This document shows positions 18,182 through 27,940 of a stretch of DNA of 64,000 nt, piece by piece (position 1 is the first letter of the stretch; each line of letters opens with the position of its first letter). The notes below the pieces were generated by a model. The model had not been told where the DNA came from. It did not search any database and saw nothing but the letters and a program-made list of their open reading frames with translations. The stretch comes from Bog-159 sp035499555 (GTDB lineage Bacteria; Acidobacteriota; Terriglobia; Bryobacterales; Bryobacteraceae): assembly GCA_035499555.1 (NCBI GenBank), contig DATJYO010000025.1, positions 1 to 64,000 of the forward strand. Reading direction: 5' to 3'. The translations under genes and the position numbers were made by a program.

Positions 18182-19390
18182 CTAATGCGCGGCGCCGACA
18201 CGCTCCGGCGATAGCGTCGTGACTGCCTGGCCCCGTTTCCGCGCCTCCATCGCCAGCAGCGCCAGCAGGACGAGCACGCAGGCGCCCAGTCCCGGCCGCT
18301 GATGGAAAATGTACTCCACCGTGCAATGCAGCCAGATCGCGGGTATTCCGATTGCCCACAAGAACCGCACGGCGAACGGAAGCGTCATCCCTGCCAGTAC
18401 GGCGAGGATCAGCAGGAACGGGACGCCGCCTTCTACTGCCCACTGGGCCCAGTCGTTGTGGGCCTGCGTGACGTACAGGCCGTCATCGAAAAGCGCGTAT
18501 TGCGGATAGACGTGCGGCCAGTTGCCCAATCCGAAACCCATCCAGGGCCGGTCGCGCACCATCGCCAGCGAGGAAAGCAGGAACTCGCGGCGGCCCCCGT
18601 AGGACTCGGGATCGACGAGGCGGCGCCACAGCGGCCGCCATCCAACCACGGCGGAGAAGGAGACGCAGGCCAGGATCAGGACCGCAAATCCGCGCAGCGC
18701 AACTCCCGCCGGAATGGCGCCGCGCCGCCACGCCAGAAGCACCACCGCCGCCGCCTCCATCGTCAGAATCAAGGTACCCGCGCGCGATGCGCTGGCCACC
18801 ACCGAGGCGAAGATTGCGGCGGCCATCAAGCCGTACGCCACGGCCCGCCGCCGGTCGCGCAGGGCGGAATAGAGCGCGATCGGCAGGATCATCTCCATGA
18901 ACGCCGCGTACTCGTTGTGGTAGACGAACGGTCCCATCACGAAATCGCGGTAGCCGCTCGGAAACAGCCAGAAGATTTTGCCGCCGGACGTGAACATCTG
19001 CACCATGGAAAGCAGCGCCAGGCCAAAACCGAAGTACAACGTCCAGCGCAAAAACGCGTGCCGGGCCTCCCACCGCGCGAAGCATTGCAGGGCGAGCAAG
19101 AATAACGTCAGGTAAGTGGCCCAGTTGAAGGCCGCGTTCCAGGTCTCCCAGCGATACACGGTGTGATTGGATGCCAGTTGCAGCAGCCCCCAAACCGTCG
19201 CGGCCCCCAGCGGAACCAGCCACCCGCTCAGCGCGATCGTACCGGCGCGTCGCAGTTGAAGCATGGCCCAGACGGCGGCCGCCGCGAAGACCGCGAACTG
19301 GAAGAGTCCCCAGGCCCAGCGTGCCGGTACCCACAACGTGAGCACCGCGTAGGCCAGCAGCAGCGCCAATCCGCCGGCGGGCTGTTTCAT
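18182..19390 (-). CDS. O-antigen ligase / Wzy_C family membrane protein
   Basis: Polytopic membrane protein of 402 aa with about ten hydrophobic helices and the large periplasmic-loop motif of O-antigen ligases and related polymerases, including TQAHNDWAQWAVEGG and GFGLGNWPHVYPQY. I start at ATG 19390, overlapping the previous gene's stop; the open frame runs further upstream without conserved sequence. It is the last gene of the exopolysaccharide operon. Whether it ligates glycan to a carrier or polymerises repeat units is open, since a separate polymerase candidate lies at 26393-27925. Confidence 0.8.
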   Translation of the reverse strand: MKQPAGGLALLLAYAVLTLWVPARWAWGLFQFAVFAAAAVWAMLQLRRAGTIALSGWLVPLGAATVWGLLQLASNHTVYRWETWNAAFNWATYLTLFLLALQCFARWEARHAFLRWTLYFGFGLALLSMVQMFTSGGKIFWLFPSGYRDFVMGPFVYHNEYAAFMEMILPIALYSALRDRRRAVAYGLMAAAIFASVVASASRAGTLILTMEAAAVVLLAWRRGAIPAGVALRGFAVLILACVSFSAVVGWRPLWRRLVDPESYGGRREFLLSSLAMVRDRPWMGFGLGNWPHVYPQYALFDDGLYVTQAHNDWAQWAVEGGVPFLLILAVLAGMTLPFAVRFLWAIGIPAIWLHCTVEYIFHQRPGLGACVLVLLALLAMEARKRGQAVTTLSPERVGAAH

Positions 19391-20616
19391 GGAAGCTGCT
19401 CCAGTCGCAGACCGCTCAGCAACGCGGAGCCCTCGGTACTCAGGGCGCCGGGATCTTGCCGGTAGGTGAACACCACCCGGGCGAGCCGCGATTCGAGCGG
19501 CGCGGCGAACAGAACTTCGTCGTCCTTCCAGACGGGGCTGGACAGCGCGGGCGAACGGGACACCAGACTGGCCCCGCTGCGGGCATCCAAGACTTGCCAC
19601 GATAATCCGCTGTCCTTGGGGAGATCGGACGTGCGGTACCGGAAAGAGAGCCGATAGTGGCGTCCGGGAACCACCGGCACGTACTGCGACAGAGGCTCGC
19701 AGCGCGCGGGTTGGATGCCGGAAAGGGAGAACCACAGGTATCGCGCGGTGGCGCTGCGCCCGCTGTTGATGCCGGTTACCGGCTCGAGGCGCCACCCGAA
19801 GCCGCCGCCGGCGGGTTCGGTCTGGAACGAGCCATCCGTGAGCAGGAGGCCGCGGCCTGGGTCGAGAGGCGGGTAGGGCAGGATCCGCCGCGCACAAAGG
19901 GCGTTCCAGATTTCCATGGCCGCGGCCGGGTCGCCCCATGCCAGGGCCTGGTCGCTCCAGGCTACCAGCACGGCACGGTCTTCCGCGGTGGACACAGCGG
20001 CCAGCCGGCGAGCCACGGGCGTGCTGCCTTCGATCCGGCGCTGTCGCAACAAGAACCACAGGTACGCGTTCAGAACCGGGCGCCGGTCAGGGATAGCTTG
20101 TCCGAGAATCAATGCGGCGTCCGGGCGCATGGCCCAACAAAGCGTAAAGACCGGCGTTAGATCGTTGTTCCCCACAAGCAGCGACTCGCGAATCCAGGGC
20201 CAGAAGCGGTGCTCGTCGCGCCTGCGAAAATAGAAGTTAGCCAGCGTCCAACGCGGTTCAAAGCGGCGGCTGACCTGAACCGCTGCGAGCAGGTAGCGCT
20301 CGGCGGCCGCATAGTCGCCGTGCATCTCCGCATTCATGCCCAGCCGCATCCACACGCCCGCATCGCGCGGATTCAAGATCGACGCGGTGACCAGCGCCGG
20401 GCCGGGGTCATCGCCCTCGCGATCCAGCACGTACGCCAACCTGATGCGGAAATCGGCGTTATCCGCCGAGAGATCCACTGCCCGCGCCACCGCCGCCGGA
20501 TCGCCGCTGCGGGACAGCCAATCCGCCCATGCCAGGCGCAGCGACCAGTAGCCGCCTGCCGCGAACGCCGCCACCAGGCACGCTAGAAATGCAGGGCGGA
20601 TGGAAGCGTGAGACAT
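19387..20616 (-). CDS. TPR-type exopolysaccharide-associated protein
   Basis: Protein of 409 aa with an N-terminal membrane anchor (about residues 8-25), helical repeats resembling tetratricopeptide units (about 40-230), and a C-terminal beta-rich region of about 170 aa (HYRLSFRYRTSDLP, RVVFTY) resembling a carbohydrate-binding-like sandwich. It overlaps the ligase-like gene by 4 bases. Such proteins accompany O-antigen-ligase genes in acidobacterial polysaccharide clusters; the role is inferred from context. Start chosen at ATG 20616. Confidence 0.65.
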   Translation of the reverse strand: MSHASIRPAFLACLVAAFAAGGYWSLRLAWADWLSRSGDPAAVARAVDLSADNADFRIRLAYVLDREGDDPGPALVTASILNPRDAGVWMRLGMNAEMHGDYAAAERYLLAAVQVSRRFEPRWTLANFYFRRRDEHRFWPWIRESLLVGNNDLTPVFTLCWAMRPDAALILGQAIPDRRPVLNAYLWFLLRQRRIEGSTPVARRLAAVSTAEDRAVLVAWSDQALAWGDPAAAMEIWNALCARRILPYPPLDPGRGLLLTDGSFQTEPAGGGFGWRLEPVTGINSGRSATARYLWFSLSGIQPARCEPLSQYVPVVPGRHYRLSFRYRTSDLPKDSGLSWQVLDARSGASLVSRSPALSSPVWKDDEVLFAAPLESRLARVVFTYRQDPGALSTEGSALLSGLRLEQLP

Positions 20617-20621
20617 TGCAT

Positions 20622-22112
20622 TCAGTACGCGCCGTCGCCGGTAAGTACGGTCCTCACGGTGTTCTTCAGTATGTACAAGTCCAGCCACACGGACCAATTG
20701 CGCACGTAATACTGATCGTAGGCGACGCGTTCCGGATAAGTGGTGTTATTCCGGCCGGAAACCTGCCAGAGACCGGTTATGCCGGGCTTCACGCGGCAAT
20801 AGAGAGGGTAGTTTTCGCCGTATCTTTCAACTTCCAGCGCCACAATGGGACGGGGCCCCACCAGGCTCATTTCGCCCTTGAGCACGTTGAGTAACTGGGG
20901 TAACTCGTCCAGGCTCGCCCGCCGGAGCAGTCTTCCGACGCGTGTGACCCGCGGATCGCGCTTGAGTTTGTGTGTCAGGCGCCACTCTTCGGCCAGCGCC
21001 CGATTCGCTGCCAGGTGTCTCTGCAGCACTGCATCGGCGTCCCGCACCATGGTCCGGAACTTCCAGGCTTTGAAGGTCCGGCCATCGTACCCGATCCGGG
21101 CATGGCCGAAAAACAAGGGACCGCGCGATGTGAGCTTGATCAGGCAGCCGATCATGCAGAATGCCGGCACCAGAAGGGGGCTGCAGGCCGCCACCACGAC
21201 CAGGTCCAGGACTCGCTTCAGAATGCGTGCCGGGAGATGCAGCAGATTGTTGTGGATCTCCAACCCCAGTATGCCGCCCAGGTCGGTAGCTTCCACCCAT
21301 AGGCTGGACATTCCCAACAGGTCAGGAATCAGCAGCAGCCGGTCGAAGACATGGCCGTATTCGCGGATCACTTCCAGGAGGTTGGCGCGGGAGAGATCCG
21401 GCATGGCCAGGATCCCGTAACGGAAGCCGGCCGATGCGAGAGCCGGCGCCAGAGCCAGGCGGCCCAGCACGGCCACGCCGCAAATGTGCGATTCCGCTGC
21501 CGGGTCATCGTCCAGGACTGCGACGGGTTTCAGGCCGAATCCGGGACTTTTCTGCAGAGCCCGGATCACATCTTCACCGGCTTTGCCGGCCCCCAACACG
21601 ATCACGCTCCGTCCGAACCACTTCCGCGTGCCGCACACCTTTCGGGTGGCCGCGCGCGCGAACGGCAGCATGGTCGATACCAGGAGCCATGTGAGGATCA
21701 CAATCGTCCGCGGCAGCCAATGCACTCCTCTCTGCATCAAAGCGATGCCTGCCAGAACCAGAAAGGCCAGCGAAGTCGCCAGGATGGAACGCCGGAGTTC
21801 TTCCACCGCATTCATGCCCACGACCCGGTACAACCCCGATGCCATGTAGACCGCCAGGACCACAAAAGCGAAAGGCCACAAAGTCAAGACCCGAGCAACG
21901 TCTACCGCAGGTTTCACCAGTGACCATATCCGTGTGCTCAGCAGAAAAACCGCGAGCAGCACGCTGAGATCGGTCAAGCCGAGCGCCGTGACAGTCAGGG
22001 CCGCGGAATATTGCGGAGAACGAAGGGCGACCACGTGGCGCGCGGCGGCTCGCGAATCGGCCCAGGAGCACGACCCACGCGCCTCGTCGATGGCTGTTAC
22101 GCTAGTGCTCAT
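20622..22112 (-). CDS. Undecaprenyl-phosphate sugar phosphotransferase (WbaP-like priming enzyme)
   Basis: Protein of 496 aa of the polyprenyl glycosylphosphotransferase family, which transfers a sugar-1-phosphate to undecaprenyl phosphate and starts repeat-unit synthesis. It has four to five N-terminal membrane helices, a Rossmann-like middle domain (VIVLGAGKAGEDVIRAL), one more helix, and the catalytic bacterial-sugar-transferase domain (FKAWKFRTM, LDELPQLLNVLKGEMSLVGPRP, KPGITGLWQVSGR). Length and layout match WbaP (galactose-1-P transferase), but sugar specificity is not certain. Confidence 0.88.
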   Translation of the reverse strand: MSTSVTAIDEARGSCSWADSRAAARHVVALRSPQYSAALTVTALGLTDLSVLLAVFLLSTRIWSLVKPAVDVARVLTLWPFAFVVLAVYMASGLYRVVGMNAVEELRRSILATSLAFLVLAGIALMQRGVHWLPRTIVILTWLLVSTMLPFARAATRKVCGTRKWFGRSVIVLGAGKAGEDVIRALQKSPGFGLKPVAVLDDDPAAESHICGVAVLGRLALAPALASAGFRYGILAMPDLSRANLLEVIREYGHVFDRLLLIPDLLGMSSLWVEATDLGGILGLEIHNNLLHLPARILKRVLDLVVVAACSPLLVPAFCMIGCLIKLTSRGPLFFGHARIGYDGRTFKAWKFRTMVRDADAVLQRHLAANRALAEEWRLTHKLKRDPRVTRVGRLLRRASLDELPQLLNVLKGEMSLVGPRPIVALEVERYGENYPLYCRVKPGITGLWQVSGRNNTTYPERVAYDQYYVRNWSVWLDLYILKNTVRTVLTGDGAY

Positions 22113-22129
22113 AGACGCCAGATCCTGTG

Positions 22130-23386
22130 TTAGTCGGTCGCCACCCTCGGGTAAGATTCGTAGGTGTGCGCCAGGGACCTGCCGGCGGCGCTCTGCGCAG
22201 CCTCTTCCAGCACGGCCTCGAAGCGCCGGCAGATGGCGTGGATGTCGAACGCCGTGGTGGCATAGCGCCGCGCATTTTCCGCGAACATGGCACGCAACCC
22301 TGGATCGGAAGCCAGCCGTCGCGCGCTGTTTACCAACTCGCCTTCGTCCTCGGGCCGGACCGTGATTCCAGCTTCCGCATGCACGACTGTCCGGCTGGAT
22401 AAGTTAGCCCTGGGCGCGGCCAACAGGATGGGCCTTCCGGCGCACAGATAACTGAGGACCTTGGATGGCACCGCAAACGAGCCGGCCTCGTTGTCGATAA
22501 TGGCCAGCAGAACGTCCGCCGCGCCCAACACGTCGGAGACATCCCGGTAAGGTTGAAAGTCCATCAGGATCAAATTATGCAGCCCGGACCTTACCTGCAT
22601 ATCTTCCAGATACTGTCTTCCCAGACCCTCGGATACGACCACCACGACGGCTTCGGGCACGTCCCGCAATGCCTCGGCCAACCGGTATAACAACTCTGGT
22701 TTGTGCTTCAAGCCTAGCGTGCCGGAATACAGAAACACCAGCCTGTCGGCCAGGCCGTTCTTCTGGCTCCACGGATTCAATTTCGCGGCGGCCTTCACAT
22801 CGTCCAGGGGAGCCCAGTTCTCTATCACGTGACTTCGCGCGGGGCGGAATCCCATCTGCCTGACAGCGGCCATGAAGTCGGGCGTGATGAACACGACGCT
22901 GTCGCTCCGCTCGCAAACATGGCGCTCCAACCGGTCGTAGTAATGCGCCAGGGGAGCGCCACATCTGCCGAGTTTCTGCGTCACGACGCTACGCACAGCC
23001 CTGCAATATAAATCCTGCATCCAATGCACGAAGGCCGACTCGCCCCGGCGGCATGCCTTGAGCAAATCATGCTGCACGTCGATCGGCGTATTTGCGGAAA
23101 GCACCACGTCCGGACGGAAGCTTCTAATCTGCGCGGCCAGCAGGCGCGCGTACCGGCGGTGCAGAAAATGACGCTTGATGAAAGAGTACTTGTCAAAGGG
23201 CTGCCCCAGCGAGAGGGGCCTGCACCGGAAAGTCGCCGGATCGTGAACGCTGGGTTCGAGCGGGCCCTTGGGCCCGGGCAGATCGTGCAAGTACCAATGG
23301 CAAACCTTGTGCCCGGAAGCCGCCAGTTCCCGGCTGAGTTGCACCTGGAACGGATGGCCGGCAAAATCGTGAACGCCGATTCTCAT
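22130..23386 (-). CDS. Glycosyltransferase family 4 (WcaI-like)
   Basis: Protein of 418 aa with a GT-B fold. The N-terminal domain has HPFQVQLSRELAASGHKV; the C-terminal nucleotide-sugar domain has FLYSGTLGLKHKPELLYRLAEAL and EAGSFAVPSKVLSYLCAGRPIL. It resembles WcaI-type transferases of colanic-acid-like clusters. ATG 23386 (MRIGVHDF) is preferred over a GTG two codons upstream. Donor and acceptor sugars are unknown. Confidence 0.8.
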   Translation of the reverse strand: MRIGVHDFAGHPFQVQLSRELAASGHKVCHWYLHDLPGPKGPLEPSVHDPATFRCRPLSLGQPFDKYSFIKRHFLHRRYARLLAAQIRSFRPDVVLSANTPIDVQHDLLKACRRGESAFVHWMQDLYCRAVRSVVTQKLGRCGAPLAHYYDRLERHVCERSDSVVFITPDFMAAVRQMGFRPARSHVIENWAPLDDVKAAAKLNPWSQKNGLADRLVFLYSGTLGLKHKPELLYRLAEALRDVPEAVVVVVSEGLGRQYLEDMQVRSGLHNLILMDFQPYRDVSDVLGAADVLLAIIDNEAGSFAVPSKVLSYLCAGRPILLAAPRANLSSRTVVHAEAGITVRPEDEGELVNSARRLASDPGLRAMFAENARRYATTAFDIHAICRRFEAVLEEAAQSAAGRSLAHTYESYPRVATD

Positions 23387-23460
23387 AACCACTCTTCAGT
23401 CGCCGAGCGCCGCCGCCGGCTTCATGACTATCCCGCCGGTTGGCATCCGCTGGCCGCCTC

Positions 23461-24063
23461 TCATTTGAGCGCTGTCAGTAACTCGTCGTTGTTCTCACTG
23501 CGCGCGGCGGATTTCAACCGGCGCTCGCGCACGTACACTGCCGGATTTCCCGCCCACACCTGATACGGCCCTATCTCCCGGGTAACGACGCTACCGGCCG
23601 CAATGACGGATCCGGAACCGATTACGACACCCGGACACAGGATGGCCCGCGCGCCGATCCAACTCCCGGATTCGATGCGGATAGGTCTTCGAAACAGCTT
23701 CATGTTCGGGGTGGTCCAATCGTGATTGCCGGTGCACAGGTACGCCCCTTGCGAGATGCACACATCCGACTCGATCTCCACCGCCGCCAGGTTATCGATC
23801 CACAGGTCTTCGCCCAGCCAGCAGAAGTCGCCGACCGTCAGGTACCACGGGAACTTAACTCTTACTCCCGGCTTGATGTACACGCCGCGGCCGATCTTTG
23901 CGCCAAAGAGCCTCAACACCGCGCACTTCAGCCGGGATATCGGAACCAGGTGCGAGCGCAACAGAGGCAGCCCGGTGAAATACCAGAGCGCCTGCACCAG
24001 TGCCGAACGGCCCTTCTGGTATTCGCTGTTGTCAGGCCGCGATAAGTCGACTTTCCCGTGCAT
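23461..24063 (-). CDS. WcaF-like hexapeptide-repeat acetyltransferase
   Basis: Protein of 200 aa with left-handed beta-helix repeats (IGRGVYIKPGVRVKFP, IESDVCISQGAYLCTGNHDW, IGARAILCPGVVIGSGSVI). The pattern NHDW with downstream IESGSWIGARA is typical of WcaF/NodL-type O-acetyltransferases that use acetyl-CoA. It probably acetylates a sugar of the repeat unit. It sits between two glycosyltransferase genes of the operon. Confidence 0.85.
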   Translation of the reverse strand: MHGKVDLSRPDNSEYQKGRSALVQALWYFTGLPLLRSHLVPISRLKCAVLRLFGAKIGRGVYIKPGVRVKFPWYLTVGDFCWLGEDLWIDNLAAVEIESDVCISQGAYLCTGNHDWTTPNMKLFRRPIRIESGSWIGARAILCPGVVIGSGSVIAAGSVVTREIGPYQVWAGNPAVYVRERRLKSAARSENNDELLTALK

Positions 24064-24072
24064 GGCGCTTCC

Positions 24073-25317
24073 TTATTGTGCGGGTTCGAGAGCGGGCGTT
24101 CGCCGTAGAGTCAGATCCGCCGGAAGCGGCTGGCCTTCCTTTACGGACCGCAGAGTCATTCCCAGCCGCTCCCCGCATTTCTCCCACGTATAACCGGCGA
24201 CTAACTGCCGGGCATTCTCGCCCATCTCGCGGCGCCGCTCGGTGTCGCGCAGCAGCGCGATGATTCCCCTGGCGAATACCTCCGGATCCGGAGAGAGCGC
24301 CAGGCCGGCATTGTGCTTGACCACTTCGGGAGCATAATTGATCGAATCGCTAACGATCGACGGCAAGCGCGCGGCCATAGCCTCAAACAGCGCGTGGCAG
24401 AAGTTTTCGGAATGCGATGGCATGATGAACAGGTCAGAGTCGACCAACGCCTCCTGCTTGGCTCGGATGTCGGTGATTGCCCCGGTCAGGACCACTTGGC
24501 GGCTCACGCCATGCTGCCGCAGGCGGTCCGTTACCGTTCTTTGAAACGCGGGTGGATCCGGTGGCCCTACCAGCGCCAACTTCACGTCTGGCATGACCCG
24601 CACTACCGCAGCAAACGCGGCGACCAGCAGTTCCAGATTCTTGACAGCCGCCAGCCGGCCCAGGTACAGAATCAGGGGGCCCTGATGTCCGCCCAGGAAT
24701 CGCGCGCGGAACTGCCCGCGCGGCGGCAGTGAGTCGTAGCTCTTGAGACTGATGCCGTGCGGTATGACGAGCGTACGCGTGGTGAGCCGCAGTTCCTCGA
24801 CTTCGCGGCGCTCGCTCTCCCCGGTGCAGATAACAGCGGCGGCACGCCGCAAAATGCTCCGGCCTACCAGACGGTCGTATATCCACTTTTTTCGTCGTCC
24901 GATGCGGCGCATATACGGAGTCAGGACCCCGTGGGGCCAGAGGATGTATGGTTTGCGCCAGATACGGGCCAGCATATACCCGGCGAGAACGGGAAAAGAG
25001 TAGACCGAATGCAAAGCAATCACGTCGGCGTTGCGAACCTGCCGGCCCACGCGCCAGAAGATCGCCGGAGAAAAAGCAAACTTACCCCACGAACGAACAC
25101 TGACGATGCCGAACGAACCGCGAGCCACCTGGTTCCGTGCGGCGGCGGCCACGTCCGGCCTGACCAGTGACTCATATCCCGGTGTCGCCGGCCCGCCGGA
25201 CACCAGCACGACCCGGACACCGCTGGCGGCCAGACTTAGTCCTATCTTCGGCACACAGCCGATCCCAACGCCACCCTGGCGCGGCCAGGCGCCCTCCACA
25301 AAGTTAAAAATCTTCAT
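24073..25317 (-). CDS. Glycosyltransferase family 4
   Basis: GT-B glycosyltransferase of 414 aa. The N-terminal domain contains GGVGIGCVPKIGLSLAASG, and the donor domain has ILYLGRLAAVKNLELLVAAF and MPSHSENFCHALFEAMAARLP with the E-x7-E type retaining motif. The ATG at 25317 overlaps the upstream gene's stop (ATGA), so it is translationally coupled. Sugar specificity unknown. Confidence 0.85.
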   Translation of the reverse strand: MKIFNFVEGAWPRQGGVGIGCVPKIGLSLAASGVRVVLVSGGPATPGYESLVRPDVAAAARNQVARGSFGIVSVRSWGKFAFSPAIFWRVGRQVRNADVIALHSVYSFPVLAGYMLARIWRKPYILWPHGVLTPYMRRIGRRKKWIYDRLVGRSILRRAAAVICTGESERREVEELRLTTRTLVIPHGISLKSYDSLPPRGQFRARFLGGHQGPLILYLGRLAAVKNLELLVAAFAAVVRVMPDVKLALVGPPDPPAFQRTVTDRLRQHGVSRQVVLTGAITDIRAKQEALVDSDLFIMPSHSENFCHALFEAMAARLPSIVSDSINYAPEVVKHNAGLALSPDPEVFARGIIALLRDTERRREMGENARQLVAGYTWEKCGERLGMTLRSVKEGQPLPADLTLRRTPALEPAQ

Positions 25318-26399
25318 GATGTTCTCCGCGCCCCGGCGCACGCGGTATTTCGTACGGGGAGGCCGGGCTCTTCCAGGTCACCGGCTTGCCTGGCGACGGT
25401 TTGGTAGAGCGAAGCGAACTGGCGGGCCACCTCCGCTGCGGAATACCGGCGTACGTTCTGCAGGCCTTGCCGGACCAGTTCCGCCCGGTACTCGGAACTG
25501 GTCAGGAGCCGGGCGATTCCATTGCGTATCGCTCTGACGTCGTGCGGATCGACCTGGCAGGCGGCCGGCCCAGCCACCTCCGACATCGGCGGTATGTTAC
25601 TCGTGATCACAGGCCGGCCGATCGCGTTCGCTTCCAGGATCGGCAGGCCGAAACCTTCATAAGTGGAAACAAACGACACAATATCCGCTTCCACGTACGC
25701 GGCCAGGAGATCCGTTTCTGTCAGGTCCACGCTGTTTCTGTAAGTGATCCGGTATCGCTGCAGGAGGGCTCGCTGGTAGTCCGAGAGCGCGCCCACGACG
25801 TGCAACTGACATGGCAGGCCTTCGAGCGCCCGAATCAGCCGTTCCAGATTCTTGTTCGGTTTCGCGCCCACTTGCAGGATCGTCGCCCGCCGCGAGTTGG
25901 TTGTCTTCGGGGTAAAAGAAAAACCGGCGGGCAGGCAGTCCGGTATAACAACCGTCTTGTGAGCAGCCCAGGGGAACAGCTCCGCCAGTTCACGCGCCAC
26001 CTGCGCCGAGATCGCCGTTATGCGCCGGCAGTGCCGGAAAGGAATGGAGAAATACACGGTACGAAACAACGCGGCGCGCAGGCCGGAAAGCCGGTACAAA
26101 CGATCGAAATCGTGGACCGTTACGATAGTGCGCGAACCGGGGAGAGCCGGTGCGATAAAACTGATGTCGCCGACAACATGGTTGACGGTGGAGCGGTGGC
26201 GGGCGGCGTAGGCGATACACAGGATTCGCCGCCAGAAACCTCGGGCATGCACGGGCAGCGTAACCACTCGCGCCTCGACGTCCGGAGGCAGCGCGGCGTG
26301 GACGGCTTGAAATACCTTCTCCATGCTGTAGTACCCCGTATGTTTGGCGCGCGAGAACATCGCGACGGACAGCGGCCCGGAGGGCGGAGCCTTCAGCAT
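25314..26399 (-). CDS. Glycosyltransferase family 4
   Basis: Protein of 361 aa with the GT-B pattern. Conserved segments are VTVHDFDRLYRLSG, ILQVGAKPNKNLERLIRAL and VSTYEGFGLPILEANAIGRPVI, which holds the catalytic E-x7-E. It overlaps the polymerase-like gene by 7 bases and the following transferase by 4. Probably adds one sugar of the exopolysaccharide repeat unit. Confidence 0.85.
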   Translation of the reverse strand: MLKAPPSGPLSVAMFSRAKHTGYYSMEKVFQAVHAALPPDVEARVVTLPVHARGFWRRILCIAYAARHRSTVNHVVGDISFIAPALPGSRTIVTVHDFDRLYRLSGLRAALFRTVYFSIPFRHCRRITAISAQVARELAELFPWAAHKTVVIPDCLPAGFSFTPKTTNSRRATILQVGAKPNKNLERLIRALEGLPCQLHVVGALSDYQRALLQRYRITYRNSVDLTETDLLAAYVEADIVSFVSTYEGFGLPILEANAIGRPVITSNIPPMSEVAGPAACQVDPHDVRAIRNGIARLLTSSEYRAELVRQGLQNVRRYSAAEVARQFASLYQTVARQAGDLEEPGLPVRNTACAGARRTS

Positions 26400-27925
26400 C
26401 GTGCCCGGCCTTCCTCGCGCTCGGCGTGCGTGCCGAGCAGCTTCATCACGAGATAGAGCAGCAAGCCCAATCTGAGAAAGACGACCGAGTTAACCACCGG
26501 CTCGGCTTCCAGTGAGTGGACCAACCCGGGGGCGAGCACCGCATAGACCAGAATTCGAAGTCCGTTTCGCGGCCCTGTAACGCACGATAGATACAGCAAT
26601 CGAAGGACAACGCCGATAAGGAACATGCCCGCTACGACACCGAAGAAACCGAAGTTCTGGAACAGGTCGGAGATCACGTGCATGGACGTAAATCCGCCGG
26701 GTGGAACGCCTAGATAGTCGCGCTCGAAATCATCCGTGGGAATATAGATCGGCTTGTCTTTCCAGAGTTGCCGCGGGACGAAGGTCTGTTCGGGGATTGT
26801 GAGATAGGACCGTCCCCACCCGAAAGGCCGCCGGTCCGGCGTGTATTTCATCACCAGGGCAAGCGCATCCACGCCGAATTGCCGGTGCATCAGCGCCTCC
26901 GCCGCCGATTGCTGCATGTTGTCGGCACTGTCTGATGTGAAGTAATCCCAGGCGTAGGAGACACGGCCTAACAGGTCGTGGAAACTGGTAGGGGCGCCAC
27001 CCGACTGGCTGATGATGACGAAGCGGTATACGTTGAGCGCGCCGAAGGCCAGGAAAGCGCACGGCACACCAATGAAGAGAGCGTGCCGCAGCCGCAGCCG
27101 GCGTCTGAGGTAATGATAGACGATCATGGCCTGGACCAAGGGCTCCAGCAGATACTGCTTTCCGCCCGTGTAGACCAACCGGACGGTCAATAGACTCACG
27201 GCTACGGCTGCCACGATCCAGATCGTCACTTTGTTGGGCTTAGGCTGCTTGCGCAGTACGCTGATGCAGATGGCGACCCAACCGCAGTCCAACAGGTATC
27301 CCAGAAGCACCGGAATGCCCGGCATAGGGTCGCTATGAAAATTGTGGCCCGTATCTTCGGAAACAGCTCCCACCACAAACGCGCCGTGACGAAATAGATA
27401 TGCCCATGCGGCAAAGCCGGCGACCAGCACAAACAGGATGCGGACCGCGGGCGCCGTTCGTGGCCAGAACAGTTTTCCGTTCGGCAGTCTGGCTATGATG
27501 CGTTTGGCGACCTTCGAATGGTAGCCCGCAGCGAAGGCCAAGTAACCCAGGCTGGCACACCACAGCGCCGCCGGGATGTAGTCGTCGTACGCGAACAGGC
27601 CCAGGCGTGGCACCGAAGGCCACCCTAATACGTAAGTAGCCCGCATCGCAAAGTACAGGGCAAAGTAGCCGGCTACCAGATTGATCGGTTCAAACAGATC
27701 CTGCCGCCGGCTGACTGCCACCTGCACCACGCGTTCGCAAGTCAGGCCCAGCAACACCGCGATCGGGAGAGCCTGGTAAGCCCGCAGATCGTATATCGCC
27801 ATCAAAAGCGGCATTAGTACGGAAGAAAGACCCGTAACCAGCAGAAAGTGATGAACCAGGCTGGTCCGCGGCGCTGCGGGTGCTTGGATCCCGGGCAGCC
27901 GAAGCGGATAGCTTTGAGTGGACAT
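26393..27925 (-). CDS. Wzy-like polysaccharide polymerase (polytopic membrane protein)
   Basis: Protein of 510 aa with about twelve hydrophobic helices and a large soluble loop (about residues 320-420, including KYTPDRRPFGWGRSYL). Layout and the position between glycosyltransferases fit an oligosaccharide repeat-unit polymerase of the Wzx/Wzy pathway. Wzy proteins are poorly conserved, so this rests on topology and context. Confidence 0.65.
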   Translation of the reverse strand: MSTQSYPLRLPGIQAPAAPRTSLVHHFLLVTGLSSVLMPLLMAIYDLRAYQALPIAVLLGLTCERVVQVAVSRRQDLFEPINLVAGYFALYFAMRATYVLGWPSVPRLGLFAYDDYIPAALWCASLGYLAFAAGYHSKVAKRIIARLPNGKLFWPRTAPAVRILFVLVAGFAAWAYLFRHGAFVVGAVSEDTGHNFHSDPMPGIPVLLGYLLDCGWVAICISVLRKQPKPNKVTIWIVAAVAVSLLTVRLVYTGGKQYLLEPLVQAMIVYHYLRRRLRLRHALFIGVPCAFLAFGALNVYRFVIISQSGGAPTSFHDLLGRVSYAWDYFTSDSADNMQQSAAEALMHRQFGVDALALVMKYTPDRRPFGWGRSYLTIPEQTFVPRQLWKDKPIYIPTDDFERDYLGVPPGGFTSMHVISDLFQNFGFFGVVAGMFLIGVVLRLLYLSCVTGPRNGLRILVYAVLAPGLVHSLEAEPVVNSVVFLRLGLLLYLVMKLLGTHAEREEGRARC

Positions 27926-27940
27926 GAACGCAATTTCCTT

